In this document: positions 6,333-12,795 of the stretch, in pieces | Layout: every line of letters starts with the position of its first letter | Numbering within the stretch: the first letter of the stretch is position 1 | Source: CAZCWM01 sp964622625 | GTDB lineage: Bacteria; Planctomycetota; Phycisphaerae; Phycisphaerales; Phycisphaeraceae | Length of the DNA stretch: 14,193 nucleotides | NCBI GenBank assembly: GCA_964622625.1 | Contig: CAZUUQ010000072.1 | Location: forward strand, 1-14,193 | Direction: 5' to 3' | The notes under the pieces: model-generated | Database searches by the model: none | Told to the model about the DNA's origin: nothing | What the model saw: the letters and a program-made list of their open reading frames with translations, nothing else | Position numbers and translations under genes: made by a program

Positions 6333-7574
6333 TCAGGCCGCCTGGTGGGGCAGGTCGGTCCGCGGGCGGGGCAGGCGCGGCAGATCGACCGACAGTTCGA
6401 ACAGATGCCCGCGCACATCCTGGCCGGCGCAGGTGGTGACGTGCAGGTGCGGATGCTGTTGCAGGTCGAGGGGCGCGGCTTCGGCGGCGGCGTCCAGCGG
6501 GCGGACGAGGGGCCGGCAGGGCTGCTGCAGACTGGGGCTGATGACGGCGGCGGGCCGGCCGTCGCTGAGCGTCACCAGGGCGCCCAGCGGAAACGGCGGC
6601 AGGCAGCGCAGGGCCATCTGGCGGACGAACGGATCGAACCAGTCGTCAAAGCGGCTGGAAGCGAGCGTGTGCAGGGCGGCGATGGGAGGCAGGCGGTCTT
6701 GCTCGGCCTGGCGCAGCAGGTTGTCCAGCACGTTGGCGACGGCGACGATGCGGCTGAAGATGTGGATCTGATCGCCGACCTGGGGCCCGGTGCGGCGCTT
6801 GTGCGTCAGTTCGGTCAGGTCCGGCCAGCCGCTGCCGTCGTAGCGCTGATGGTGGCCGAGGATCACCTGCCGGGCCGAGGCCGGCGCGCGCGTGGTGCCG
6901 AGCATGCGATAGCCCAGCTCGCAGTGGCCGCGATAGTCGTCGCGCGTCGCCTCGTCGATGTCGTCCTGATCGCCGGTGTCAAGGAACACTTCGTGCAGCG
7001 CGGCGGCGTCGGGAGCCAGTTGCGTCTTGCCGATGTCGTGCAGCAGGCCGCCGAGGGCCAGGTTGGTCAGATCGCGGGCGTACTCGCTGGGCAGGCGCGG
7101 GCGCTGCTGGACGATGTAGGTTTCCAGCTCCAGGCCGATCAGCAGCGACAGGTAGGCGACGTTGACGCTGTGGGCCATCAGGGGACTGCGGTGGCTCTGA
7201 AGACGTTGAGCAAGTCCGGCCAGGCGGCGGCTGCTGACGACCTTGCAGACCAGATCCATCATGGCCAGACGGTAGGCGTGCAGATCGCCCTGGGAGATGG
7301 TGCGCTGGGCCAGACGGGCGAAGTCGCTGCGCAAACGGGTGAAAACGGCAAGCTGGCTGGCGGTGAGTGCCGGTGAGACAGCTCCTTCGAGGTCGGCCGT
7401 CAGATCGTGTTGAATCCACAGGTGGGTAATGCCCAGGCGGCGCAGGCGGTCGATCATGGGCGGTTCGACGCGGGCGCCGGGCGCGAGCAATTCGACATCC
7501 GGCCGCCGCGGGTGCGCCAGGGAAGCGGCGATGACGGCCCCGGGGTCAATCTGGTCAATGCCGCAGTAGAGCAC
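6333..7574 (-). CDS. HD-GYP domain protein, putative c-di-GMP phosphodiesterase with altered metal site
   Basis: The 413-residue product has an N-terminal segment (LYCGIDQIDPGAVIAA, then a helix with MIDRLRRLGI) typical of the region before HD-GYP domains, followed by an HD-GYP core at about 125-320. Visible ligand positions are His135 (AHS), His179-Asp180 in LLHDIGK, His217, His241-His242 in LGHHQRYDGSGWP, and AVANVLD at the last site. HD-GYP proteins hydrolyse cyclic di-GMP. Two changes stand out: GYP is GWP, and the final ligand Asp is Asn281. Activity is therefore uncertain. I chose the GTG at 7574 because AAGG lies 7 bases upstream and MLYCGIDQIDPG matches family starts; a GTG at 7592 is possible. 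It is transcribed with the aminotransferase and away from the GGDEF gene. Confidence 0.85.
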   Translation of the reverse strand: MLYCGIDQIDPGAVIAASLAHPRRPDVELLAPGARVEPPMIDRLRRLGITHLWIQHDLTADLEGAVSPALTASQLAVFTRLRSDFARLAQRTISQGDLHAYRLAMMDLVCKVVSSRRLAGLAQRLQSHRSPLMAHSVNVAYLSLLIGLELETYIVQQRPRLPSEYARDLTNLALGGLLHDIGKTQLAPDAAALHEVFLDTGDQDDIDEATRDDYRGHCELGYRMLGTTRAPASARQVILGHHQRYDGSGWPDLTELTHKRRTGPQVGDQIHIFSRIVAVANVLDNLLRQAEQDRLPPIAALHTLASSRFDDWFDPFVRQMALRCLPPFPLGALVTLSDGRPAAVISPSLQQPCRPLVRPLDAAAEAAPLDLQQHPHLHVTTCAGQDVRGHLFELSVDLPRLPRPRTDLPHQAA

Positions 7575-7581
7575 AGACGCA

Positions 7582-7585
7582 CCTT
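7582..7585 (-). promoter_or_regulatory. Ribosome binding site deciding the HD-GYP start
   Basis: Minus-strand AAGG lies 7 bases before the GTG at 7574-7572. It falls inside the longer frame that would begin at 7592, which favours the internal start. Confidence 0.45.
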
Positions 7586-7693
7586 GTCGCACGCGGCCGC
7601 GCCATGCCGGATCGACGCGGTGAGCCGCAGCCGCCTTCCGTCATGCAGGCCCGCAGATGTGTATCGAACCGTAGCGCGGGTCGCTTAACTATC

Positions 7694-7721
7694 CTTGCGG
7701 TGCTGCCTTATTGTCCGCAAG
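7694..7721. promoter_or_regulatory. Perfect inverted repeat CTTGCGG-N14-CCGCAAG, possible activator site
   Basis: Two 7-base arms are exact reverse complements, with centres 21 bp apart (two helical turns). The repeat lies about 30 bp upstream of the -24 element at 7753, near -70 relative to the expected start. That is closer than many enhancers but is plausible for a dimeric activator. The following stretch is T-rich (CTTTCTTTTTC), so a terminator-like RNA hairpin is the alternative, although no plus-strand gene lies upstream. Confidence 0.4.
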
Positions 7722-7751
7722 CAGCTTTCTTTTTCAGGGTTTTCCGCTAGT

Positions 7752-7767
7752 GGGCACTGAAAATGCA
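7752..7767 (+). promoter_or_regulatory. Candidate sigma-54 (RpoN) -24/-12 promoter for the HDOD-GGDEF gene
   Basis: The sequence GGGCACTGAAAATGCA aligns without gaps to the sigma-54 consensus TGGCAC-N5-TTGCA. The GG of -24 is at 7753-7754, CAC follows, and the invariant GC of -12 is at 7765-7766 with correct spacing. Only the first T and one T of the -12 element differ. Transcription would start near 7778, giving a leader of about 88 bases. Confidence 0.5.
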
Positions 7768-7795
7768 CCCGCGAAACTCCGATAGCAGCTAGGAA

Positions 7796-7851
7796 ACCGC
7801 CGGTTGTCGTCCCGCAGGGACGGGCGGGATCGTCATTTAACCCCCGGTGGT
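7796..7851 (+). ncRNA. Potentially structured 5' leader of the HDOD-GGDEF gene
   Basis: ACCGCCGG (7796-7803) can pair with CCGGUGGU (7844-7851) over 8 pairs including one G-U. This encloses a perfect CGUCCC-GCA-GGGACG hairpin (7808-7822) and room for a short GGG/CCC helix (7826-7828 with 7841-7843). GACGA at 7853-7857 could instead pair with UCGUC at 7830-7834 or 7807-7811 and cover the weak GAG ribosome binding site. I do not see the conserved core of the c-di-GMP-I riboswitch. GC-rich DNA often gives such pairings by chance. Confidence 0.3.
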
Positions 7852-7865
7852 AGACGAGTTAGCGG

Positions 7866-9350
7866 ATGGATCAGCGCCTTCTGGACAAGGTTCTTGACTG
7901 CCCGCGGCTTCCCAGTCTGCCGGCAATTGCCGTGCGCGTCGTGGAGTTGTGCCGGGACAAGGCGGTTTCGGTGCGTGACGTGGGCCAGTTGCTCAGCCAC
8001 GACCCGGCGTTGTCCGCCAAGATTCTGCGAACGATCAACAGCAGTTATTACGGGCTGCGCCAGCCGGTGACGACGGTGCCGCATGCCGTGGCCATGCTCG
8101 GGCTCGAATCGGTGAAGATGCTGGCCCTGGGTTTTTCGCTGGTGCCCACCCTCAAGGATTGCGGGGGCAAGGTCTACGACCCGACGCCGCTGTGGCGCCG
8201 CAGTCTCGGCGCGGCCGTGGGCGCGCAGGCCATCGCTCGCCGCGTCGGGCTGGCGGGAGCCGATGAAGCCTTCCTGGCGGGTCTGCTGCAGGACCTGGGC
8301 GTCATGGCCATGATCGCCACGCTGCGCGAGCGGTATGCGAGCTTGCTGATAGCGGTGGGGCCCGCCCATCACCGTCTTCTGGCCCTGGAGCGCAAGCGTC
8401 TGGACCTGGATCATACGGTCGTCGGCGAGCGTCTGGCGCAACGCTGGAATCTGCCCGAAGCGCTGACGGCCGCCATCCGCTGGCACGAAACCCCCGATGC
8501 ATCGCCCATGCCGCAGCGCGCGTTTCTGCGCGCGGTGGCGCTGGCGGGTTGCGCGGTGGACTGTCTGGGTCAGCGGCACAGCGCGGCCGCGGGACGGTTC
8601 GCCGATGCCGGGCGTGAATGGTTCGGCCTCGATATCGCCGGCTGCCGCCAGCTTATGGAGACGATCCACGCCGGCTCAAGGCAACTGGCCAAGGAATTTG
8701 AGATCCGCACCGGGACAAAGGGGACGGAGGCCGACATTCTGACCGAGGCCAGCGAATTGCTCGTGTCGCTGTCGATCGAAGCTCACAAGAACGCCGAGAA
8801 ACTGGAGCAGGAAAACCGCCTGCTGAAGGAGCAGACAGCGCAGGACAGCCTGACGGGGCTGCACAACCGCCGGGCCTTCGACGAACAGATCGAACTGGCG
8901 GTCGCCGCCGTGGGGCGGGGGGGATCGCTGGGCCTGATCATGCTCGACATTGACCACTTCAAACCGATCAACGACCAGTACGGCCATGTGGCCGGCGACC
9001 AGGTGCTGCGGGAGGTCGGCGCGCGCATCACACATGTGCTTCCCCGACATGCGTTCGCCGCGCGGTATGGCGGCGAGGAGTTTGTCATCCTGGTCCACGG
9101 GGCGACGGCCAAGGCGCTGCTGGGCATTGCGGAGGCGGTGCGGATGGCGATCTGGGACAAACCCGTGCCGTGCGACAACGGGCTGGAGCTGGTGGTAAGC
9201 GTCAGTCTCGGAGTGGGATTGATGAACAGCAGCCATCGGCATCGGGACGCGGGTTCGCTGGTCGAGGCCGCTGATCGCGCGATGTATGCCGCCAAGCATG
9301 CCGGCCGCAACCGCGTGTGCGTCGCCCACGACAACGCCGCGGCCGCGTGA
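7866..9350 (+). CDS. HDOD-GGDEF protein, probable diguanylate cyclase
   Basis: The 494-residue cytoplasmic protein begins with an HDOD domain (about 8-215: LPSLPAIAVRVVELC, LSHDPALSAKILRTINSSYYG, and GLLQDLG where an HD enzyme would have GLLHDIG). An amphipathic helix likely to be a coiled coil follows (about 293-326). A complete GGDEF domain follows: DSLTGLHNRRAF (327-338), DIDHFKPIND (361-370), GGEEF active loop (402-406) and a C-terminal ADRAMYAAKHAGRNR. It should make cyclic di-GMP from two GTP. The inhibitory RxxD site that normally stands five residues before GGEEF is PRHA, so product inhibition through that site is probably absent. HDOD domains are non-catalytic signalling modules. The only plus-strand gene here, it diverges from the HD-GYP gene and converges on ugd. 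The ATG has only GAG 7 bases upstream. Confidence 0.95.
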   Translation: MDQRLLDKVLDCPRLPSLPAIAVRVVELCRDKAVSVRDVGQLLSHDPALSAKILRTINSSYYGLRQPVTTVPHAVAMLGLESVKMLALGFSLVPTLKDCGGKVYDPTPLWRRSLGAAVGAQAIARRVGLAGADEAFLAGLLQDLGVMAMIATLRERYASLLIAVGPAHHRLLALERKRLDLDHTVVGERLAQRWNLPEALTAAIRWHETPDASPMPQRAFLRAVALAGCAVDCLGQRHSAAAGRFADAGREWFGLDIAGCRQLMETIHAGSRQLAKEFEIRTGTKGTEADILTEASELLVSLSIEAHKNAEKLEQENRLLKEQTAQDSLTGLHNRRAFDEQIELAVAAVGRGGSLGLIMLDIDHFKPINDQYGHVAGDQVLREVGARITHVLPRHAFAARYGGEEFVILVHGATAKALLGIAEAVRMAIWDKPVPCDNGLELVVSVSLGVGLMNSSHRHRDAGSLVEAADRAMYAAKHAGRNRVCVAHDNAAAA

Positions 9351-9491
9351 CCGGCCACCTGCCTGTGAATCAGGGCAAAACGGGTTCTCCGGGCGCTGGC
9401 CAAGTGCGGAGCTTTTCGCCGATCGGCTGTGTGATGCTTAGCAGCCGTCCCAGTATAGATTACATTCCCATCAGGAAGTGAATCTCTCTTC

Positions 9492-9520
9492 GCCGCCGGC
9501 GATGACGCCGATCGCGCGGC
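9492..9520 (-). terminator. Strong GC hairpin just after ugd
   Basis: On the minus strand GCCGC-GCGAU can pair with AUCGC and GCGGC, two 5-bp helices separated by a 2-base bulge, around a 7-base loop. It starts 4 bases after the ugd stop codon, between convergent genes. It has no U-tract on either strand, so it may act as a Rho-assisted or RNA-stabilising element. The rest of the 174-bp gap shows nothing clear. Confidence 0.4.
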
Positions 9521-9524
9521 TTCA

Positions 9525-10856
9525 TTACCGCCGGCCGATGCTGTGGTACTCAAAGCCCAGCTTCGCCATCGCTTCCGGGCGGTAAAGGTTGCGGCCGTCG
9601 AAGATCAGCGGCTGCCGCAGGCGGCTGCGAATCGCCTCGAAGTCCGGGTGCTTGAACTCGTCCCAGTCGGTGCAGATCACCAGCGCGTCGGCCCCGTCAA
9701 GGGCATCGTAAGGCTGATCGGCATAGGTGATGCGCGACCCCAGGTCGGGAACGGCCCGGCAGGTTTCGTGGGCGGCCGGATCATGGGCCGCCACCGTCGC
9801 GCCGCGCTGGAGCAGTTGCCGCATGATCGTCAGCGACGGGGCTTCGCGGATGTCGTCGGTGCCGGGTTTGAAGGCGATGCCCCATACAGCGAAGCGCTTG
9901 CCGCCCAGGTCGCGGCCGAAGCGGTTTTCGATCCTGGCCACGAACAGGTCGCGCTGCCGCTGGTTGACCTCGTGCACCGCGGCCATCAGGGGCGTGGCGG
10001 TGTGGCTGTGGCGGCCCATGGCCACGCACGCCAGCACGTCCTTGGGAAAGCATGAGCCGCCGTAGCCCAGGCCCGGATAGAGAAACTGGTTGCCGATGCG
10101 CTTGTCGGCGCACATGCCGCGGCGGACCTGGTCGATGTCCGCGGCAAAGGCTTCACACAGGTTGGCCATCTCGTTGATGAAGGAGATCTTCGTGGCCAGC
10201 ATGGCGTTGGCCGCGTACTTGACCATCTCAGCGCTGGCGATGTCCATGACAAGGATGGGGTTGCCCTGGCGGACAAATGGCTCGTGCAGATCGGTGAGCA
10301 CCTGGGCGGCGCGGGGGTCGTCGGCGCCGATGACCACGCGGTCGGGCCGGGTGAAATCGAGGATGGCCGCTCCTTCCTTGAGGAACTCGGGGTTCGAGGC
10401 CATGAGAAACGGTCGGCTGGTCCGCTCGGCGATGGCCTGGCGGATGCGGCCGTTGGTCCCGACGGGCACGGTGGACTTGACGACAATGACGGGAGGGGCG
10501 TCGGCATCGCGGGCCGGTCCGCCCTCAATGGCCTGGCCGATATCGCGCGCGGCCGCGAGCACGTACTTCAGGTCCGCGAATCCGTCCCCGTCGCTGGGGG
10601 TGCCGACGCAGATGAAGATGACCTGCGCCCGCTCGTAGGCCTGTTGCTGGTCGGTGGTGAAGTGCAGCCGGCCGGCCCTGGTGTTGCGGACGATCAGTTC
10701 TTCGAGGCCCGGCTCATAGATCGGGCACTCGCCGCCGCGCAGACGGTCGATCTTCCGCTGGTCCACGTCCAGGCAGGTCACGTCATTGCCGGTGTTGGCC
10801 AGGCACGTTCCGCTGACCAGGCCCACATAACCGGTGCCGACCATGGTGATGCGCAT
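9525..10856 (-). CDS. ugd: UDP-glucose 6-dehydrogenase
   Basis: The 443-residue protein is a standard-length member of the UDP-glucose/GDP-mannose dehydrogenase family. It shows an N-terminal Rossmann NAD site (MVGTGYVGLVSG, 5-16), CVGTPSDGDG (83-92), KSTVPVGT (127-134), NPEFLKEG (155-162, with Glu158), MVKYAANAML (211-220, with Lys213), the catalytic Cys269 in GYGGSCFPKD, and the C-terminal GIAFKPGTDDIREAPS UDP-binding segment. It oxidises UDP-glucose twice with NAD+ to UDP-glucuronate, a precursor of acidic exopolysaccharides and of other UDP-sugars. The ATG at 10856 has AAGGA 8 bases upstream; the open frame beyond it into the gap is not family sequence. UDP-N-acetylmannosamine dehydrogenase is unlikely given the Ugd-type SCFPKD segment. 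No glycosyltransferase lies beside it. Confidence 0.95.
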   Translation of the reverse strand: MRITMVGTGYVGLVSGTCLANTGNDVTCLDVDQRKIDRLRGGECPIYEPGLEELIVRNTRAGRLHFTTDQQQAYERAQVIFICVGTPSDGDGFADLKYVLAAARDIGQAIEGGPARDADAPPVIVVKSTVPVGTNGRIRQAIAERTSRPFLMASNPEFLKEGAAILDFTRPDRVVIGADDPRAAQVLTDLHEPFVRQGNPILVMDIASAEMVKYAANAMLATKISFINEMANLCEAFAADIDQVRRGMCADKRIGNQFLYPGLGYGGSCFPKDVLACVAMGRHSHTATPLMAAVHEVNQRQRDLFVARIENRFGRDLGGKRFAVWGIAFKPGTDDIREAPSLTIMRQLLQRGATVAAHDPAAHETCRAVPDLGSRITYADQPYDALDGADALVICTDWDEFKHPDFEAIRSRLRQPLIFDGRNLYRPEAMAKLGFEYHSIGRR

Positions 10857-10864
10857 GCGGAGTG

Positions 10865-10869
10865 TCCTT
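10865..10869 (-). promoter_or_regulatory. Ribosome binding site of ugd
   Basis: Minus-strand AAGGA lies 8 bases before the ATG at 10856 and settles the start against a much longer open frame upstream. Confidence 0.7.
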
Positions 10870-10932
10870 ATCGGGCCATGCGTGGACGGGCTGCAGCCGC
10901 GCCCCGGCGGGGTGATAGCGTTCCTGCCATGC

Positions 10933-10938
10933 AATATA
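10933..10938 (-). promoter_or_regulatory. Possible -10 element for ugd
   Basis: Minus-strand TATATT matches five of six consensus -10 bases in an otherwise GC-rich gap, about 77 bases before the ugd start. TCAGAC lies 18 bases upstream as a poor -35. A separate promoter would make ugd independent of the DUF4340 gene. Confidence 0.3.
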
Positions 10939-10981
10939 TCGCTGGACGTAGGGGACGTCTGAACCGGACGGTCGGATTTCG

Positions 10982-11003
10982 GCCGGGCTTTGGCGATCCC
11001 GGC
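10982..11003 (-). terminator. GC hairpin between the DUF4340 gene and ugd
   Basis: GCCGGG and CCCGGC pair perfectly around a 10-base loop, 46 bases beyond the DUF4340 stop and upstream of the possible ugd promoter. No U-tract follows. Confidence 0.3.
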
Positions 11004-11049
11004 GGGGATATTCGCATCTGTGCGGCGCGACCGCGCGGATCGGAGCGGG

Positions 11050-12663
11050 TTACTTGTCGGGCGGTGGCGGCTGGTCCGGCTGATCCGGTTGGTCCGACAC
11101 GGTCGACGCGTCGCGCGGGGCATACAGATCTTCGACAGGGGCGAACAGCGGATCGAGAGCGGCCGCTTCGACCACGCGGCCCAGGCGTTCGGGGTCACGA
11201 ACAACCAGCTTACGCCGGCCCAATTCGGTCTCGTTGTCCCCGCGGTCGGCGATGGCGTGGACGTGCAACTGCTCAGGCTGATCCTGCCCGACGGCGGTCA
11301 GCGTGATATGGGTGACGGGTTCGGGGCCGAGGGCGTCGGGCGCCAGAAACCCGACGGCCCGGGTGTCGGTGATGGCGGCCAGAAGGCGGGCGACGGCGGC
11401 GTCGGACAGAGAGGTGTCGGGTTGATCGGTCAGACGCCAGCCGTCGGGTTCACGTTCCAGGGCCAGATCCGGCTCACCGGCGCGCTGAATGCGGATGGCG
11501 ACGACATCGGCGGCCGCCAGGGGCGTGAGGCGCGGATCGCGCAAGTCGTCGGCGGAGAGGCGCAGACTTTCGACGGTCGCGGCGCTCAGGGTGAAGACAC
11601 CTCTGCCGTCGTGGTGGTGGTCCTGATAGGCCGCGTAAAAGGCGGTCTGCTCCAGGTCGACAGGCCCGCCGATCCGCAGCGTGCTTTGGCGTACGGTCAG
11701 TGCCGGTGTCGCCGCCCCGGCCTGGGTTGCGTCGGCGCCGCGACCGTCGGCATTCCCGCCGTCAGCGTCCGCATCCCACTGCGTGGTGCTGGGCACGGCG
11801 GTCTCGACGACCAGCTCGATGGCCGGTTCGGTCAGGCCATACACGGCCGCATCGAGCGGATCGTCGGCGATGAACTGGCTGATGTGGATGGAGCTGAGTT
11901 GGCCGAGCAGGCGGCTCACGGCCTGGGGATCGGCGCGGTCCGCGTACGGCGCGGCAAACGACCACTTGCCCTCGGCACGGATCAGTTCCGTGAGCTGGCG
12001 GCCATTGCGCAGAAGCATGCGGCGGGCGGCTGCGGCGTCGGGACCGTCAAGTGTCCGGATCCGCCATTCGCTCAGCAGCGGGGCGGCCAGCTTTTCCGGC
12101 AGCAGATGGTTGACGAGGTCGGCACTGACAACGTGTACCCGCCGGTCGTCGTCAACCTGGGCGTATGCACGGCCGCCGATCGCGCGCCCCAGACGGATGA
12201 CGTGTTCGCGTTCGCTGCCGGCGTGATCGGTGTAGGCGATCGTGAGCACGGCTCGGGGCGGCGTGAGGTTGACCTGCTCGAGGCTGGGCGGCAGCGGATC
12301 GGGCGAGGGCGGTGCGTCAGGCGGCGAAGGCGCGAAACGCTCGACCCAGTGAAGGTTGACGGTCGCTTCGATGATGCCGCGGACATGGTTGGGCAGAAGC
12401 TCAAAGCGGGTGGGACTGGTCTGCCACCACGTACCTTCCTGCAAGGCAGCCGTGGCCGAGCGGCCGGAAGGATAGGCGACGGTCACGTGCGTGACCGCAT
12501 CGGCGGTGAACGCGGGACTGGCGGCGAAGACCGGTTCGCCCCGGCCGGCGGCACGCTCAGAAGTGGCGCGCGGCGGCGTGTCGGACGGCTGTTGCAGGTA
12601 GACGACCGCGGCCGCGGCGAGAATCAGCAGCACCAGGATCAGCAGCGTTGTTCGGAAGTTCAT
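11050..12663 (-). CDS. Membrane-anchored DUF4340-family protein
   Basis: The 537-residue protein starts with a single hydrophobic helix (about 6-23, LLILVLLILAAAAVVYL) after one arginine and has no lipobox cysteine. It is therefore probably an inner-membrane anchor with the rest outside the cytoplasm. Three similar segments follow (about 57-110, 220-280 and 386-445). Each has a beta stretch, a Gly-Trp or Lys-Trp turn (GTWW, GKWSF, DGWRL), then P...D..AV..LL..L, the pattern of repeated DUF4340 units. Acidic low-complexity linkers lie near 297-318 and at the C-terminus, where DQP repeats three times. DUF4340 proteins often sit beside GldG-type ABC transporter genes; none is present here, so the role is unknown. 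The ATG is preceded by GGAG 10 bases upstream. Confidence 0.75.
   Translation of the reverse strand: MNFRTTLLILVLLILAAAAVVYLQQPSDTPPRATSERAAGRGEPVFAASPAFTADAVTHVTVAYPSGRSATAALQEGTWWQTSPTRFELLPNHVRGIIEATVNLHWVERFAPSPPDAPPSPDPLPPSLEQVNLTPPRAVLTIAYTDHAGSEREHVIRLGRAIGGRAYAQVDDDRRVHVVSADLVNHLLPEKLAAPLLSEWRIRTLDGPDAAAARRMLLRNGRQLTELIRAEGKWSFAAPYADRADPQAVSRLLGQLSSIHISQFIADDPLDAAVYGLTEPAIELVVETAVPSTTQWDADADGGNADGRGADATQAGAATPALTVRQSTLRIGGPVDLEQTAFYAAYQDHHHDGRGVFTLSAATVESLRLSADDLRDPRLTPLAAADVVAIRIQRAGEPDLALEREPDGWRLTDQPDTSLSDAAVARLLAAITDTRAVGFLAPDALGPEPVTHITLTAVGQDQPEQLHVHAIADRGDNETELGRRKLVVRDPERLGRVVEAAALDPLFAPVEDLYAPRDASTVSDQPDQPDQPPPPDK
11068..11094 (-). repeat. Three 9-bp tandem units encoding Asp-Gln-Pro
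   Basis: Three consecutive 9-base units (minus strand GACCAACCG, GATCAGCCG, GACCAGCCG) encode DQP-DQP-DQP at the C-terminus of the DUF4340 protein. The units differ only at a few, mostly third-codon, positions, suggesting slippage-type expansion followed by drift. Confidence 0.7.
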
Positions 12664-12795
12664 GGTCGCGTCACTCCGCGGTGTGGATCACCTGGCGAAT
12701 GAACGGAGGAGATTGCGTCGATCAGGAGTGCATCCGGCACCATCCTAACGCCGTGAGCCGCACCTTCACCCCGTGGAGGCGCGGATCACGATGTC

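Noticed and set aside
7778..7865. Known c-di-GMP-I riboswitch
   Set aside because: The GCACAGGGCAAACC and GGACGCAAAGCC cores are absent, so only an unclassified structured leader is suggested.
7833..8669. 278-codon minus-strand frame opposite the HDOD domain
   Set aside because: It overlaps a certain HDOD-GGDEF gene and shows no domain features.
10857..11204. Upstream in-frame extension of ugd to 559 codons
   Set aside because: The sequence before MRITMVGTGYVG is Ser/Arg/Pro-rich and runs into the DUF4340 gene; a strong AAGGA site marks the real start.
10990..12702. 570-codon plus-strand frame
   Set aside because: It is longer than the real gene but is antisense to it; the minus-strand frame has a membrane anchor and DUF4340-type repeats, while this one is low-complexity.
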